Source of the DNA: Streptomyces sp. HB132
Lineage (GTDB): Bacteria > Actinomycetota > Actinomycetes > Streptomycetales > Streptomycetaceae
DNA length: 64,000 nt
Direction: 5' to 3'
NCBI RefSeq assembly: GCF_016909575.1
Contig: NZ_JAFBGA010000009.1
Span: forward strand, 1 to 64,000
The notes beneath the pieces are model-generated. The model saw only the letters and a list, made by a program, of their open reading frames with translations, searched no databases and was not told the DNA's origin. Numbering within the stretch: position 1 is the first letter of the stretch; each line of letters opens with the position of its first letter. This document shows, piece after piece, positions 51,158 through 58,726 of this stretch. Position numbers and translations under genes: made by a program.

Positions 51158-52276
51158 ATGAGTACCGAGGCGCAGCGCGCTCCAGTGCCGCCCCGCCCGA
51201 CCACCCCACCGGCCGTCCCCGCCCCACCCGTACCGCGTGCCGATCCCGCGCCCCCGGCCCCTCGCTCCGCACCCGCGCCGCCCGGCCCGGGTGCCGAGCC
51301 CGCGCCGCCCGTGGAGACGACCACCCGGCTCCGCCCCGTACCCCCCGCGCCCCCGGCCCGGCCCGGTCCGCCGCCACCGCCCGCCGCGACCAGGCGCAGG
51401 CCCGTCGGCGCCGTCGACCTCACCCCGCGCCCCGGTGCCACACCGGCCCCGCCCGGCGCCTACTACGCGTACGCCGAGACGCCCGCCGAGACCACCACCC
51501 GGCTGCGACCCGTCAAGGCCCGGAGCCACGTGAGGACCGCGGCGGCCGCCGTCTGTGCCGTGCTCGGCCTCGGACTCATCGGGGGAGCGGTCACCGGCAG
51601 CTGGCTCACCGGCGACTCCGCCGCCGAGCCCCACGCCGACAGCGCGTACACGGTGAGCCGTTCCGTCTGGCACAGCGTGCCCGTCGACACCCTCTTCCCG
51701 CGCACCCTCAAGGGCGACGGCGCGGGCCCGGGAGCCACCGACCGGCGCTGGACCAGGGTCGCCGTCGCGAGCGACAGCGGCTGCGCGGCCGGTCTGGACC
51801 CCCTGCTGGTCGAGACGCTCCGCCCGGTCGGCTGCGAACGCCTGCTGCGCGCGACCTACACCGATGCCACCCGAAGCAGCGTCACCACCGTCGGCATGGT
51901 CGTCACCGAGGCCGGCGCCGAGGGGATGAGCGCCCTCAGCACCCGCTTCACCACCCAGCGCCTGGCCGCCCGCTCCGACCTGATGCCCCGCACCTACCCG
52001 GTCAAGGGCACCGTCGCCGCCGGCTTCGGCGAGCGACAGCGCGCCAGCTGGACGGTGCACGTCCTGACCGAGGTTCCCGTGGTCGTGTTCTCCGTCTCCG
52101 GCTTCGCCGACGGCCGCACCGTCGCCGAGCCGCAGCCCGCGGCCGAGGCCATGTCTGACGGCGCCACGACGGCCACCGCGCAGGCGGGACTCGGGCACGA
52201 GGCGAAAGGCGTCGCCGACCGGGTGGAGCGCACCCTGCGCAGGACCGTCACCGACCTCACGGAGACGCCGGAATGA
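51158..52276 (+). CDS. Proline-rich single-span membrane protein coupled to a mycosin
   Basis: This 372-residue protein of unknown function has a cytoplasmic N-terminus (1-125) extremely rich in Pro and Ala. It includes two copies of ETTTRLRPV (53-61 and 111-119). One transmembrane helix (about 126-149) and an extracellular domain of about 220 residues with two cysteines follow. The domain is not recognised; it includes WTVHVLTEVPVVVFSVSGF. ATG 51158 follows AGGGGGAC. Its stop overlaps the mycosin-like protease start (ATGA), so the two are translationally coupled and probably work together at the cell surface. The repeated basic motif could be a docking or phosphorylation site. Confidence 0.82.
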   Translation: MSTEAQRAPVPPRPTTPPAVPAPPVPRADPAPPAPRSAPAPPGPGAEPAPPVETTTRLRPVPPAPPARPGPPPPPAATRRRPVGAVDLTPRPGATPAPPGAYYAYAETPAETTTRLRPVKARSHVRTAAAAVCAVLGLGLIGGAVTGSWLTGDSAAEPHADSAYTVSRSVWHSVPVDTLFPRTLKGDGAGPGATDRRWTRVAVASDSGCAAGLDPLLVETLRPVGCERLLRATYTDATRSSVTTVGMVVTEAGAEGMSALSTRFTTQRLAARSDLMPRTYPVKGTVAAGFGERQRASWTVHVLTEVPVVVFSVSGFADGRTVAEPQPAAEAMSDGATTATAQAGLGHEAKGVADRVERTLRRTVTDLTETPE

Positions 52277-53520
52277 CCCGTCCCCGCCGGCTCCGGGCGC
52301 CCGTGGCCGTGGCCACGGCCACCGCCTTCGCGCTGCTGCCCGCCGTGCCCGCGCACGCGGACGCCATCCGGGACCAGCAGTGGGGCCTGGAGGCCCTGCA
52401 CACCGACACCGCGTGGCAGACCACGAAGGGCAAGGGCATCACGGTCGCCGTCCTGGACACCGGGGTCGACGACGAACACCCCGACCTCGCCGGCCAGGTG
52501 CTCCCGGGCAAGGACCTCATCGGCTTCGGCGCCGGACGCGGCGACCGCTCCTGGGCCCTGCACGGCACGGCGATGGCCGGGATCATCGCCGGCCGCGGAA
52601 ACGGGCCGGGCCGGGCGGACGGTGTGCTCGGTGTCGCCCCCGAGGCGAAGATCCTTCCCGTGCGGGTGATCCTCGAGTCCGGTGACCCGTCGCGCAGCAA
52701 GGCCCGCGAGTCCCGTGGGACCGCACTCGCCGACGGAATCCGCTGGGCGGCCGACCACGGTGCCGACGTCATCAACCTCTCCCTCGGCGACGACAGCGAG
52801 TCGGCCCACCCGGAACCCGGCGAGGACGCCGCCGTGCAGTACGCCCTCGGAAAGGGCGTCGCCGTCGTCGCCTCCGCGGGCAACAGCGGCGACAAGGGCG
52901 ACCGGACCTCCTACCCGGCCGCCTACCCCGGCGTGATCGCCGCCGCCGCGGTCGACAAGTACGGCACCCACGCGGCGTTCTCGACGCGCCGCTGGTACGC
53001 CACCGTCAGTGCTCCCGGCGTCGACGTCGTGGTGGCCAACCCCGACCGGCACTACTACATCGAGTGGGGCACCTCCGCCGCGTCCGCGTTCGTCTCCGGG
53101 GCCGTCGCCCTCGTGCGCGCCGCGCACCCGGGACTCTCGCCCGCGCAGATCAAGACCCTGCTCGCGGACACCGCCCGCGACGCCCCCTCGGGCGGCCGCG
53201 ACGACGCCAGGGGCTACGGACTGGTCGACCCCGCCGCCGCGATCGAGGCCGGGGCGAAGCTGCGTCCCGACGACCTGAGGGAGCGGTCCGCCGAGGCGGG
53301 CCACAGCGACGAGTACTTCGGCTCGGGCCCGGCCCCGAAGGGGGACGACGGGGACCCGGCCGGCTGGCTGGCCCCCTCGGCGGGCGGCCTCGGAGCCGTG
53401 CTGCTCGCGCTGGCCGTGGTGCTGTGGCGCGGCAGGAACAGCGGTGGCGGGAACACAGGCGGCAGGAACACCGCCGTACCCGGCTACAACAGCCCGTTCC
53501 CCACCGGCCCCCTCCGCTGA
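52273..53520 (+). CDS. Mycosin-like subtilisin-family membrane protease
   Basis: This 415-residue S8 serine protease of the MycP type has a signal peptide ending AHAD (about 1-30). The catalytic triad is D62 (AVLDTGVDDEHPDL), H97 (HGTAMAGIIAG) and S268 (GTSAASAFVSGA). A C-terminal transmembrane helix (about 372-392) is followed by a short Gly/Asn/Arg-rich tail (GRNSGGGNTGGRN). In mycobacteria such proteases belong to type VII secretion systems. No EccB-E or WXG100 genes occur in this window, so here it is an orphan paired with the proline-rich membrane protein. It is in an overlapping operon. Confidence 0.92.
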   Translation: MTRPRRLRAPVAVATATAFALLPAVPAHADAIRDQQWGLEALHTDTAWQTTKGKGITVAVLDTGVDDEHPDLAGQVLPGKDLIGFGAGRGDRSWALHGTAMAGIIAGRGNGPGRADGVLGVAPEAKILPVRVILESGDPSRSKARESRGTALADGIRWAADHGADVINLSLGDDSESAHPEPGEDAAVQYALGKGVAVVASAGNSGDKGDRTSYPAAYPGVIAAAAVDKYGTHAAFSTRRWYATVSAPGVDVVVANPDRHYYIEWGTSAASAFVSGAVALVRAAHPGLSPAQIKTLLADTARDAPSGGRDDARGYGLVDPAAAIEAGAKLRPDDLRERSAEAGHSDEYFGSGPAPKGDDGDPAGWLAPSAGGLGAVLLALAVVLWRGRNSGGGNTGGRNTAVPGYNSPFPTGPLR

Positions 53521-53538
53521 CCGGCCGTCCGGCCCGCC

Positions 53539-54444
53539 TCAGCCCGACGCGCCCGCCGCACCGCCCACGCCGACGGCCGCCTTCGCGACGGACTCCACGA
53601 GCGAGACGCCCGCCTCCTTCGTCGCGTGACCGCGCGACAGCACCGCAACCAGCAGGGTGCGCCCGCCGCTCTCCACCCGCCCGATGCTGTTGACGTCCCA
53701 CAGCCCCGTCGTCGTCCGGGGCATCCAGCCGTTCTTCAGCACGGCGTCGGCGCCCGCGGCGGACACCCCCCACCGCTGGTCCGCGTCGACCTGGCCCATC
53801 AGCTCCGTCACGTAGGCGCGGGAGGCCGCCGACAGCACCGAGTCCGCCCGGAACACCGCCTCCAGCAGCCGCACCTGGTCGGACGCCGTGGTCCGGGTCA
53901 GCCCCCATGCGCGCGCGGCCTCCGTCGCGGTCAGCCCGAGCCGTTCGTTGGCCGAGTCGAGCCCTTCCTCCCCTCCGATCACCTTGAGCAGCTCGGTGGC
54001 GGAGGTGTTGTCGCTGCGCCGGATCATGGCCTCCGCGTACGCGTGCTCCGCGCCGTTCAGCTCCCGGCCCTCGTCCTGCGCCTGGAGCAGCAGCGCCGCC
54101 AGGATGTCGACCTTGACGATGCTTGCCGTGTCGTACGACCCGTCGCCGTACGCGGCACCCGCGCCGCTCCCGGTGTCCAGCACGGCCACCGAGACGTCGG
54201 CGCCGTCCGCCAGGGGCGCCAGCGCGTCGGCCAGTTCCGCGTCGAGATCCACCTCGGGCTCCTCGCTCCGGCCCGCCTCGGCCGGCGGGCTCGACGCGGA
54301 GGATACGGCGGCGACCGCCGCGGACGCGTCATCCGGCGGACGACCCACCAGGTACGCACCTCCCGCGGCGGAACCGGCCGGCAGGACGACGGCGGCGGTC
54401 ACGAGGCCGGACAGCGCCGGCCCGCGCGTTCTGTGACGGGGCAT
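53539..54444 (-). CDS. Secreted class A beta-lactamase-fold serine hydrolase
   Basis: This 301-residue protein has a Sec-type signal or anchor (about 10-34), an acidic linker and a beta-lactamase2 domain (PF13354). The nucleophile motif is S108-I-V-K111 and the second is S144-D-N146. In place of the third class A motif KTG it has KNG (LKNGWMPR). Such proteins are often inactive or weak on beta-lactams and may bind peptidoglycan or a cell-wall peptide. The start is ATG 54444. It is convergent with the mycosin gene (18 nt between stops) and divergent from the SseB gene. Confidence 0.9.
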   Translation of the reverse strand: MPRHRTRGPALSGLVTAAVVLPAGSAAGGAYLVGRPPDDASAAVAAVSSASSPPAEAGRSEEPEVDLDAELADALAPLADGADVSVAVLDTGSGAGAAYGDGSYDTASIVKVDILAALLLQAQDEGRELNGAEHAYAEAMIRRSDNTSATELLKVIGGEEGLDSANERLGLTATEAARAWGLTRTTASDQVRLLEAVFRADSVLSAASRAYVTELMGQVDADQRWGVSAAGADAVLKNGWMPRTTTGLWDVNSIGRVESGGRTLLVAVLSRGHATKEAGVSLVESVAKAAVGVGGAAGASG

Positions 54445-54518
54445 GGTCCGGAGGCCGAGCAGCGTGGCCGGCAGCAGCCTGTGCCAGACCTGTCGCCCAG
54501 GTGAGAGAACCGACCCAC

Positions 54519-54524
54519 TACGCT
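54519..54524 (+). promoter_or_regulatory. -10 box of a leaderless sseB transcript
   Basis: TACGCT is followed by CGTCCT and the GTG start at 54531, the same 6-nt distance as at trmI, pafA and lysR. No ribosome binding site is present. Confidence 0.5.
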
Positions 54525-54530
54525 CGTCCT

Positions 54531-55295
54531 GTGGCGCTCAAGAACATCCCGGACCCCGGTTTCTCCGACGACGACGGCACCGCCTCGCCCGAACTGACGG
54601 CGGCCCTCGCCGCCTGGGCCGAGGACCGGACGGCCGTCGGACCCGTCCTCGCGGCACTGCGCGACGCCCGGCTGCTCGTGCCGGTCGTCGCCGTGCTGGG
54701 CGAGGTCGAGGAGGGGCGCGAAGCTCCTGGGAGCGGTGCCGGCGGGCGACGGGGGGGCGGGCTGCGCCGCGAGAAGACCAGCGACATGGCCGTGCCGACG
54801 CTCCAGGCCGGCGACCGGCGTGCCCTGCCCGCCTTCACCTCCACCGCCTCGCTGGCCCGCTGGGACCCGCAGGCGCGCCCCGTCGCCGTACCCCTGCACC
54901 AGGCGCTGCAGGCCGCCGCGCACGAGAAGGCGGACACGGTGGTGCTCGACCTGGCCGGGCCCGTCGCCTTCGAGCTGACCGGCCCGGCGCTGCTGGCCCT
55001 CGCCGAGAACCGCGACAGTGCCGACCCTCTCGACGACCCAGCCGTCGTCGCCGCGGTGCGGGAGGCGGTCGCCGCCGAGCCCGCGGTGCTGCGTGCCCAC
55101 CTCGGTCCCGGCACGGCCGACGGCACCCTCGCGCTGGTCCTCGCGCCGGACGCCGTGATCGCGGAGGCCGCACGCAGGGTCGCCGACGCGCTCTCGGCCA
55201 GCGCGGTGCTGCGTGCCCGGCTGGTCCGCGGGATCGACCTGGCGCTGCTGCCGGCCGGTTCCGAGGCTCCGGGCACTCCCCTCTTCAGCCGCTGA
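54531..55295 (+). CDS. SseB-family protein
   Basis: This 254-residue protein has the SseB N-terminal domain (about 15-145; AALRDARLLVPVVAV, MAVPTLQAGDRRALPAFTS, VPLHQALQAAAHEKADTVVLDLAGP). A C-terminal domain repeats a similar topology. A low-complexity Gly/Arg loop (GAGGRRGGGL) interrupts the first domain. The family is named after enhanced serine sensitivity in E. coli, but its molecular role is unknown. It is conserved upstream of infC in Streptomyces. GTG 54531 gives the conserved start ALKNIPDPGF. A terminator hairpin begins 6 nt after the stop. Confidence 0.88.
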   Translation: MALKNIPDPGFSDDDGTASPELTAALAAWAEDRTAVGPVLAALRDARLLVPVVAVLGEVEEGREAPGSGAGGRRGGGLRREKTSDMAVPTLQAGDRRALPAFTSTASLARWDPQARPVAVPLHQALQAAAHEKADTVVLDLAGPVAFELTGPALLALAENRDSADPLDDPAVVAAVREAVAAEPAVLRAHLGPGTADGTLALVLAPDAVIAEAARRVADALSASAVLRARLVRGIDLALLPAGSEAPGTPLFSR

Positions 55296-55300
55296 CGCGC

Positions 55301-55335
55301 ACGAGCCCGCCACCTGTCACAGGCGGCGGGCTCGT
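55301..55335. terminator. Bidirectional terminator between the SseB and DUF1844 genes
   Basis: An 11-bp stem (55301-55311 with 55325-55335) continues past one A-C mismatch into CCTG/CAGG with a TCA loop. It separates two convergent genes. Confidence 0.82.
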
Positions 55336-55359
55336 CGGGCCGTGGTTCCGGCCGGAGGG

Positions 55360-55725
55360 TCAGCCGTAGACCGGGCCGGTGTACTTCTCGCCCGGGCCCT
55401 GGCCGGGCTCGTCAGGCACGAGCGAGGCCTCACGGAAGGCGAGCTGGAGCGACTTCAGGCCGTCGCGCAGCGGCGAGGCGTGGAAGGTGCTGATCTCGGT
55501 GGCGCTCGCGTCGAGCAGCCCCGCCAGCGCCTGGACCAGCTTGCGGGCCTCGTCCAGGTCCTTGTGCTGCTCGCCCTCCTCGGTCAGGCCGAGCTTCACG
55601 GCCGCCGCGCTCATCAGATTGACGGCGACGGTCACGATCACCTCGACGGCGGGAACCTCCGCGATGTCGCGGGCCATGTCGTCGAAGCCGGGGTTCTCGG
55701 TGCTGGGAGTGGTCGTGTCGCTCAT
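55360..55725 (-). CDS. DUF1844 family protein
   Basis: This 121-residue helical protein of PF08899 has the conserved DIAEVPAVEVIVTVAVNLMSAAAVKLGL core and DLDEARKLVQALAGLLD. The family role is unknown. It is encoded divergently from infC in many Actinobacteria, so an association with translation has been assumed but not shown. ATG 55725 is preceded by a transcript that would cross the infC promoter region. The longer open frame upstream encodes only low-complexity Arg/Pro/Ala and is rejected. Confidence 0.88.
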   Translation of the reverse strand: MSDTTTPSTENPGFDDMARDIAEVPAVEVIVTVAVNLMSAAAVKLGLTEEGEQHKDLDEARKLVQALAGLLDASATEISTFHASPLRDGLKSLQLAFREASLVPDEPGQGPGEKYTGPVYG

Positions 55726-56110
55726 GCTCACACGATAAGGCCACGCGGGTGCGGCTCCTGCTGCGGGAGCCGCCCGGGCAGCGGGTTCGCCGTACCCCCG
55801 GGGAGCTGCTAACCTTGTGTAACGACCGGCCGGACACCTATGTGCTCGGCCCACAAGTGGAGGCTCCGATCTCCCACCTGACCGTCCTCCGGGACGGCGG
55901 GTCACCGGTCAGGTGGCAGCCATCGTTCCGTACGGACGATGGGGCCGCCCGATTGCGCCCCGCGGTTGCACGCGACGGTGTTCCGGTAGTTCCAGGAGCC
56001 CCGCCTGTGTCCCGTCCGGGGCATTTCTGCTTTCCCGGGTCGGTTGGTCTTACAGAAGACGTTACGCGGCTGTCCGCCAGGCGGTCGCGTGGTGCTACCG
56101 AGGAGGATCC
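55726..56110 (+). promoter_or_regulatory. Structured infC leader and promoter region, no gene
   Basis: This 385-bp stretch holds no protein gene. A possible promoter is TTCGCC (55786) and TAACCT (55810), spaced 18 nt, giving a leader of about 290 nt. Within it are two competing hairpins that share bases 55882-55884: 55874-55884 with 55906-55916 (11 bp), and 55882-55887 with 55892-55897 (6 bp). A near-palindrome around TCCGTACGGA lies at 55921-55941. Such an arrangement fits control of the IF3-L35-L20 operon by attenuation or L20 binding. There is also an 8-bp hairpin at 55751-55773, before the promoter. Confidence 0.5.
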
Positions 56111-56773
56111 ATCAGCGCCGAGCCCCGCATCAACGACCGGATTCGCGTTCCCGAGGTGCGACTGGTCGGTCCCAGCGGCGAGCAGGTCGGGATTGTTCCG
56201 CTTGCCAAGGCCCTGGAGCTCGCACAGGAGTACGACCTCGACCTGGTCGAGGTGGCGGCGACAGCCCGTCCCCCCGTGTGCAAGCTCATGGACTACGGGA
56301 AGTTCAAGTACGAGTCGGCCATGAAGGCCCGTGAGGCGCGCAAGAACCAGGCGCACACGGTCATCAAGGAGATGAAGCTCCGGCCGAAGATCGACCCGCA
56401 CGACTACGACACCAAGAAGGGTCACGTCGTCCGGTTCCTCAAGCAGGGGGACAAGGTCAAGATCACGATCATGTTCCGTGGTCGTGAGCAGTCCCGTCCG
56501 GAGCTGGGTTTCCGACTGCTCCAGCGTCTCGCTTCGGACGTCGAGGACCTCGGCTTCATCGAGTCGAACCCGAAGCAGGACGGCCGGAACATGATCATGG
56601 TTCTGGGCCCGCACAAGAAGAAGACCGAAGCCATGGCCGAAGCCCGTGAGGCCCAGGCCGCCCGCAAGGCGGAGCGTCAGGGAGTCACCCCCGACGCCGA
56701 GTCCGAGGGTGACACCGCTGAGGCCCCGGCCGCAGCGGCCGAGGCTCCGGCCGAGACACCTTCCGAGGCGTGA
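56111..56773 (+). CDS. infC: Translation initiation factor IF-3, ATC start codon
   Basis: This 220-residue IF3 prevents subunit joining and checks the start codon. It has an N-terminal domain (about 5-75, EPRINDRIRVPEVRLVGPSG) and a C-terminal domain (about 82-170, IKEMKLRPKIDPHDYDTKKG). An Ala/Glu-rich tail of about 45 residues is typical of Streptomyces. No ATG, GTG or TTG occurs in frame near the conserved start. ATC 56111 follows GAGGAGGATCC, so the start is the non-canonical ATC, analogous to the AUU of E. coli infC, through which IF3 represses its own synthesis. The only upstream in-frame ATG (55913) would add 66 unrelated residues. Confidence 0.95.
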   Translation: MSAEPRINDRIRVPEVRLVGPSGEQVGIVPLAKALELAQEYDLDLVEVAATARPPVCKLMDYGKFKYESAMKAREARKNQAHTVIKEMKLRPKIDPHDYDTKKGHVVRFLKQGDKVKITIMFRGREQSRPELGFRLLQRLASDVEDLGFIESNPKQDGRNMIMVLGPHKKKTEAMAEAREAQAARKAERQGVTPDAESEGDTAEAPAAAAEAPAETPSEA

Positions 56774-56893
56774 CCTCCGGGGGCCGCCACCCAGGCGCCC
56801 CCGGGTCCCTCGGAAACCACCCAAAGATCTGACGCCCCTGCAGTCCGGTGCCCGCACCGAGAGGGGCGCCACTGACGAGGAGATAACGGCGCG

Positions 56894-57088
56894 ATGCCGA
56901 AGAACAAGACGCACAGCGGTGCCAGCAAGCGCTTCAAGATCACGGGCTCCGGCAAGGTGCTGCGCGAGAAGGCCGGCAAGCGCCACCTGCTCGAGCACAA
57001 GTCGTCGAAGAAGACCCGCTCGCTGACCGGCACGGTCGTCGTGGCTCCGGCCGACGCCAAGAAGGTCAAGAAGCTTCTCGGCAAGTGA
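56894..57088 (+). CDS. rpmI: Ribosomal protein bL35
   Basis: This 64-residue, strongly basic protein starts MPKNKTHSGASKRFKITGSGKV, with RHLLEHKSSKKTRSL, which is diagnostic for L35. ATG 56894 follows GAGGAGATAACGG. It is the second gene of the infC-rpmI-rplT operon. The gap to rplT (114 bp) contains an 8-bp hairpin GCCTCCGG/CCGGAGGC that may protect or attenuate the message. Confidence 0.97.
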   Translation: MPKNKTHSGASKRFKITGSGKVLREKAGKRHLLEHKSSKKTRSLTGTVVVAPADAKKVKKLLGK

Positions 57089-57202
57089 GGCGCGGCCTCC
57101 GGTGAGCCCGGAGGCGCGACCTCGATCCGACCGGGACCAATTCGTTTCCGGGTCGGGTGGGTCTGCACAGAGACCACCTGACCCCGCTGCAAGGAGTTAA
57201 AA

Positions 57203-57586
57203 GTGGCACGCGTCAAGCGGGCAGTAAACGCCCACAAGAAGCGCCGGGCGATCCTCGAGGCCGCCAGCGGTTACCGCGGTCAGCGTTCGCGCCTGTACCG
57301 CAAGGCCAAGGAGCAGGTCACCCACTCCCTGGTCTACAACTACAACGACCGCAAGAAGCGCAAGGGCGACTTCCGTCAGCTCTGGATCCAGCGCATCAAC
57401 GCGGCCGCGCGCCAGAACGGCATGACGTACAACCGCCTCATCCAGGGTCTGAAGGCCGCCAACATCGAGGTGGACCGCAAGATCCTGGCCGAGCTCGCGG
57501 TCAACGACGCCAACGCGTTCGCCGCCCTCGTCGAGGTTGCCCAGAAGGCCCTCCCGAGCGACGTCAACGCCCCGAAGGCCGCCTGA
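57203..57586 (+). CDS. rplT: Ribosomal protein bL20
   Basis: This 127-residue 23S rRNA-binding assembly protein starts MARVKRAVNAHKKRRAILEAASGYRG, followed by QRSRLYRKAKEQ, the family hallmark. Besides its ribosomal role, L20 is the usual autoregulator of this operon in other bacteria. ATG 57203 follows AAGGAGTTAAA, one of the strongest Shine-Dalgarno sequences in the window. A 15-bp hairpin terminator lies 34 nt after the stop. Confidence 0.97.
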   Translation: MARVKRAVNAHKKRRAILEAASGYRGQRSRLYRKAKEQVTHSLVYNYNDRKKRKGDFRQLWIQRINAAARQNGMTYNRLIQGLKAANIEVDRKILAELAVNDANAFAALVEVAQKALPSDVNAPKAA

Positions 57587-57620
57587 TCCAGGCAGTACTT
57601 CCGTCGTCCCAGCGTTTGAG

Positions 57621-57655
57621 CCGGACCCGCAGACGCGCGCCGTCTGCGGGTCCGG
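57621..57655 (+). terminator. Terminator of the infC-rpmI-rplT operon
   Basis: A perfect 15-bp stem (57621-57635 with 57641-57655) with a 5-nt CGCGC loop. Confidence 0.88.
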
Positions 57656-57690
57656 TGCGTTGCAGCACGTGTCGCGTACCCAGTCAGCCG

Positions 57691-57732
57691 TACGCGGAGA
57701 AACGTACGCAGAGAAGCTGACTTACGCAGAGA
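57691..57732 (+). repeat. Three short direct repeats upstream of the rRNA methyltransferase
   Basis: TACGCGGAGA (57691-57700), TACGCAGAGA (57705-57714) and TACGCAGAGA (57723-57732) are repeated with 14- and 18-nt periods. They lie between the rplT terminator and the next start codon, so they are in the leader or promoter of that gene. Each unit holds a GAGA purine run. Confidence 0.7.
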
Positions 57733-57747
57733 GGCTCGCCGCCGACC

Positions 57748-58587
57748 ATGGGCACCCCCGAACTGATCTCCGCGCGATCGCCGCGAGTAGCCGCCGCACG
57801 ACGGCTGGCCAGGCGTAATTTCCGCGGCAAGGAGCGCAGGTTCATCGCCGAGGGGCCGCAGGCCGTGCGGGAGGCCGCCGCGCACCGGGGCGGCGACGGC
57901 GAACCCACGCTGACCGAGCTCTTCGCCACCGTCGAGGCGGCCGACCGGTACGCCGACATCATCGACGCCGCCCGTGCCGCCGGCGCCCGTGTGCACCTCG
58001 CGGACGGCGACGTGCTCGCCGACGTCTCGCAGACCGTCACCCCGCAGGGCCTGATCGGCGTCTGCCGTTTCCTGGACTCGCCCTTCGAGGACGTCCTCGC
58101 GGCGAGGCCCACGCTGGTCGCGGTCCTCGCCCACGTGCGCGACCCCGGTAACGCGGGCACGGTGCTGCGCTGCGCGGACGCCGCGGGCGCGGACGCGGTC
58201 GTGCTCACCGACGCCTCCGTGGACCTCTACAACCCCAAGTCGGTCCGTGCCTCCGTCGGGTCGCTCTTCCACCTGCCGGTGGCCGTCGGCGTACCCGTGG
58301 AGCAGGCCGTGCGGGGACTCCGGGACGCCGGCGTGCGCATCCTGGCCGCCGACGGCGCCGGTGAGGACGACCTCGACGACGAACTCGACGCGGGCACCAT
58401 GGGCGGGCCCACCGCCTGGGTGTTCGGCAACGAGGCATGGGGCCTCCCGGAGGAGACGCGCGCCCTGGCCGACGCCGTGATCCGGGTGCCGATCCACGGA
58501 AAGGCCGAGAGCCTCAACCTCGCCACCGCCGCCGCCGTGTGCCTCTACGCCTCCGCGCGGGCGCAGCGCCCCCGGCGCACGGACTGA
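57748..58587 (+). CDS. SpoU-family RNA 2'-O-methyltransferase
   Basis: This 279-residue SPOUT enzyme has an N-terminal substrate-binding domain (SARSPRVAAARRLARRNFRGKERRFIAEGPQAV region, about 8-90) and a knotted SAM-binding domain. Motifs are DPGNAGTVLRCADAAGADAV, FGNEAWGLPEE and IPIHGKAESLNLATAAAV. It is of the TrmH/RlmB type and methylates 23S rRNA or tRNA; it is also related to TsnR thiostrepton-resistance enzymes, but the exact nucleotide cannot be told. ATG 57748 matches the family start. Its position after rplT is conserved in Actinobacteria. The three repeats just upstream may influence its translation. Confidence 0.92.
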   Translation: MGTPELISARSPRVAAARRLARRNFRGKERRFIAEGPQAVREAAAHRGGDGEPTLTELFATVEAADRYADIIDAARAAGARVHLADGDVLADVSQTVTPQGLIGVCRFLDSPFEDVLAARPTLVAVLAHVRDPGNAGTVLRCADAAGADAVVLTDASVDLYNPKSVRASVGSLFHLPVAVGVPVEQAVRGLRDAGVRILAADGAGEDDLDDELDAGTMGGPTAWVFGNEAWGLPEETRALADAVIRVPIHGKAESLNLATAAAVCLYASARAQRPRRTD

Positions 58588-58726
58588 TCCCATCCGCGCC
58601 CCACCGATCGATACGGGCCACACCCCGCCGGTGACCATCCGGAGGGTGTCGCTCTGCCGCTGACGCCTAGTAGGGTGACGAACTCGGGGGCCCACTGCGC
58701 CGGTTCGAGAGGTGGGGTACGGGAAG

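Noticed and set aside
55913..56110. ATG 55913 as the infC start
   Set aside because: The 66 added codons give Arg/Ser/Pro-rich sequence unlike any IF3, and they cover the structured leader and the ribosome binding site.
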